A stretch of 64,000 bases of DNA from assembly GCA_016718525.1 (NCBI GenBank), contig JADKDD010000002.1, forward strand, positions 372,001 to 436,000, given 5' to 3'. The notes beneath the pieces are model-generated. The model made no database searches, had not been told where the DNA came from, and saw only the letters and a program-made list of their open reading frames with translations. Positions 63,024 to 64,000 of this stretch are shown piece by piece. Each line of letters opens with the position of its first letter. Within the stretch, counting starts at the first letter, position 1. This stretch comes from Rhodocyclaceae bacterium. Its GTDB lineage: Bacteria > Pseudomonadota > Gammaproteobacteria > Burkholderiales > Rhodocyclaceae. The translations under genes were made by a program, and so were the position numbers.

Positions 63024-64000
63024 TTAGGGGTTCCACCCGACTCGATGACACGCACTTTCTCGCCGGCCACGAGTCTATGGACTCCGGCTGCCGCAATACG
63101 TTCACCGCCCTTCAAGCCATCACTGATAACCGCTCCGTTATCGGTGTACGCAGCAATGGTTACCGGCTTGAGCGATACGCTAGCATCATTGCCGACAATC
63201 CACACGGCCGCCTTGTCACCTTGCTGGAAAATCGCGCTGAGTGGGACGACCACGGTATTTTTCCCGACTTTGGTTTCAAAGCCGACAGTGGCCGTCATGC
63301 CAAGGGGTAATCGTGCATCGACGCCGGAGAGCCGAATACGAGTGGCATAGGTACGTGTCAGCGGGTCGGCTGCCGGTGAAATTTCTCGGACGGTGCCTTT
63401 GATCTTGACGCCATCCTTGGCCCACAAGGTGACGATTGCGGACTGACCCAGCTTAATCGAGCCAATGTCGGTTTCGGGTAGCGAGATGGCAATTTCACGC
63501 TCGCCGTCGGGGGCCAGACGGAACACCGGTTGGCCGGCTGCCACAACCTGCCCTGGTTCTGCCAGTACCTGTGTGATCACCCCGGTACGATCTGCGAACA
63601 ATGTTGTGTAGGCCGTCTGGTTGCGTGCTAATCCAGCCTGCGCTTCACTGGCCGCCAGTGCAGATTCACGGGCGTCCAGCGCGGCCTGACTGACAAAATT
63701 TTTGCTGCGCAGGTCCCGATAGCGCGCGGCATCCGCTGCAGCGATCGAGCGCTGTGCTTCGGCCTGAGTTGCTTGCAATCCGGCGTCACTGGGGTCAAGA
63801 CGCGCAAGCGGCTGGCCCTGAGTCACCGTGGCGCCGACATCAACCAAGCGAGTAACCAGCTTGCCGGGAATTCGAAAGCCCAATGTCGATTCGCTTTTTG
63901 CCCGAACCTCGCCGCTGTAGTCGCGCACCAACGGCGTGTCACCAGCACCAACTGTCATTACGCGAACCAAACGCGGCCCTTTTTCAGGTGGCGCGGGCGG
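63020..64000 (-). CDS. RND periplasmic adaptor (membrane fusion protein), partial
   Basis: At least 327 residues; the frame stays open to the window edge, so the signal or lipobox region is outside. Barrel-sandwich and hairpin domains are clear: L-G-F-R-I-P-G-K-L, V-D-V-G-A-T-V-T-Q-G-Q-P-L-A-R-L-D, and A-D-R-T-G-V-I-T-Q-V. It links the RND permease to TolC. Near the visible N-terminus, before R-D-Y-S-G-E-V, a consensus copy of the dispersed repeat encodes T-V-G-A-G-D-T-P. Confidence 0.92.
   Translation of the reverse strand, partial: PPAPPEKGPRLVRVMTVGAGDTPLVRDYSGEVRAKSESTLGFRIPGKLVTRLVDVGATVTQGQPLARLDPSDAGLQATQAEAQRSIAAADAARYRDLRSKNFVSQAALDARESALAASEAQAGLARNQTAYTTLFADRTGVITQVLAEPGQVVAAGQPVFRLAPDGEREIAISLPETDIGSIKLGQSAIVTLWAKDGVKIKGTVREISPAADPLTRTYATRIRLSGVDARLPLGMTATVGFETKVGKNTVVVPLSAIFQQGDKAAVWIVGNDASVSLKPVTIAAYTDNGAVISDGLKGGERIAAAGVHRLVAGEKVRVIESGGTPK
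63931..63954 (-). repeat. Dispersed 24-bp repeat, copy 11 (RND adaptor)
   Basis: Matches the consensus at all 24 positions. In sense with the adaptor gene, read V-G-A-G-D-T-P, just before the first beta strand of the conserved fold. Confidence 0.85.

Noticed and set aside
1..64000. CRISPR arrays, insertion sequences, prophage or integrase genes
   Set aside because: No tandem spaced repeats, transposase or integrase-like proteins were seen; the only dispersed repeat is the short family described above.

Overview
The window is chromosomal DNA from a betaproteobacterium, most like Burkholderiales; the genus cannot be fixed from sequence alone. The evidence is conserved neighbourhoods: lolB-ispE-tRNA-Gln-prs-rplY-pth-ychF, coaD-rsmD-M16-ftsY-ftsE-ftsX-rpoH, a caa3-type cytochrome oxidase cluster with its assembly factors, mpl/tlpA/aroQ/accBC/prmA, and waaC-waaA next to tolC, pcm and an RND pump. 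Almost every base is in a gene and no gap exceeds 300 bases. Starts often overlap the previous stop (ATGA, GTGA), so many genes are translationally coupled.

Layout. 1-4739: System I cytochrome c maturation (end of ccmD, ccmE-F-G-H-I). 4769-9272: cation diffusion transporter, ferric-reductase-like membrane protein, CoA-binding protein, gluQ, a membrane PAS protein and thioredoxin. 9273-14331: sulfate ABC uptake (sbp, cysT, cysW, cysA) with the regulator cysB; cysW carries an in-frame TGA and cysA lacks its C-terminal domain. 14470-21522 (minus strand): ychF, pth, rplY, prs, tRNA-Gln, ispE, lolB and a TPR protein. 21675-24760: mutM and an M13 peptidase. 24828-28906 (minus): ferredoxin, coaD, rsmD and an M16 peptidase pair. 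28986-32641: ftsY, ftsE, ftsX and rpoH; rpoH is preceded by a perfect CIRCE operator. 32747-35751: a Rieske oxygenase and a SulP permease. 35748-45150: SCO1, ctaB, an orphan heme-copper oxidase-like subunit on the opposite strand, SURF1, ctaE, ctaG, ctaD, ctaC and small accessory proteins; ctaA is not in the cluster. 45311-54058: mpl, tlpA, aroQ, accB, accC, prmA, a zinc-ribbon protein, a PfkB kinase and apaH. 54064-57402: LPS core genes. 57379-64000: tolC, rhodanese, pcm, and an RND pump with its adaptor.

The least ordinary feature is a dispersed repeat of about 24 bp with a 13-base core, CAGTTGGTGCTGG. I found 12 copies in 64 kb, six on each strand, three between genes and nine inside coding sequence. 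Copies in sense orientation are read as V-G-A-G; three of the antisense ones are read as P-(S/A/P)-A-P-T or a close variant. Several lie in linkers, a signal peptide or apparent insertions (CcmI, AccB, an M16 peptidase, WaaA, the WaaE-like glycosyltransferase, the RND adaptor). It behaves like a mobile or selected short motif able to live inside proteins. I do not recognise it as a named family.
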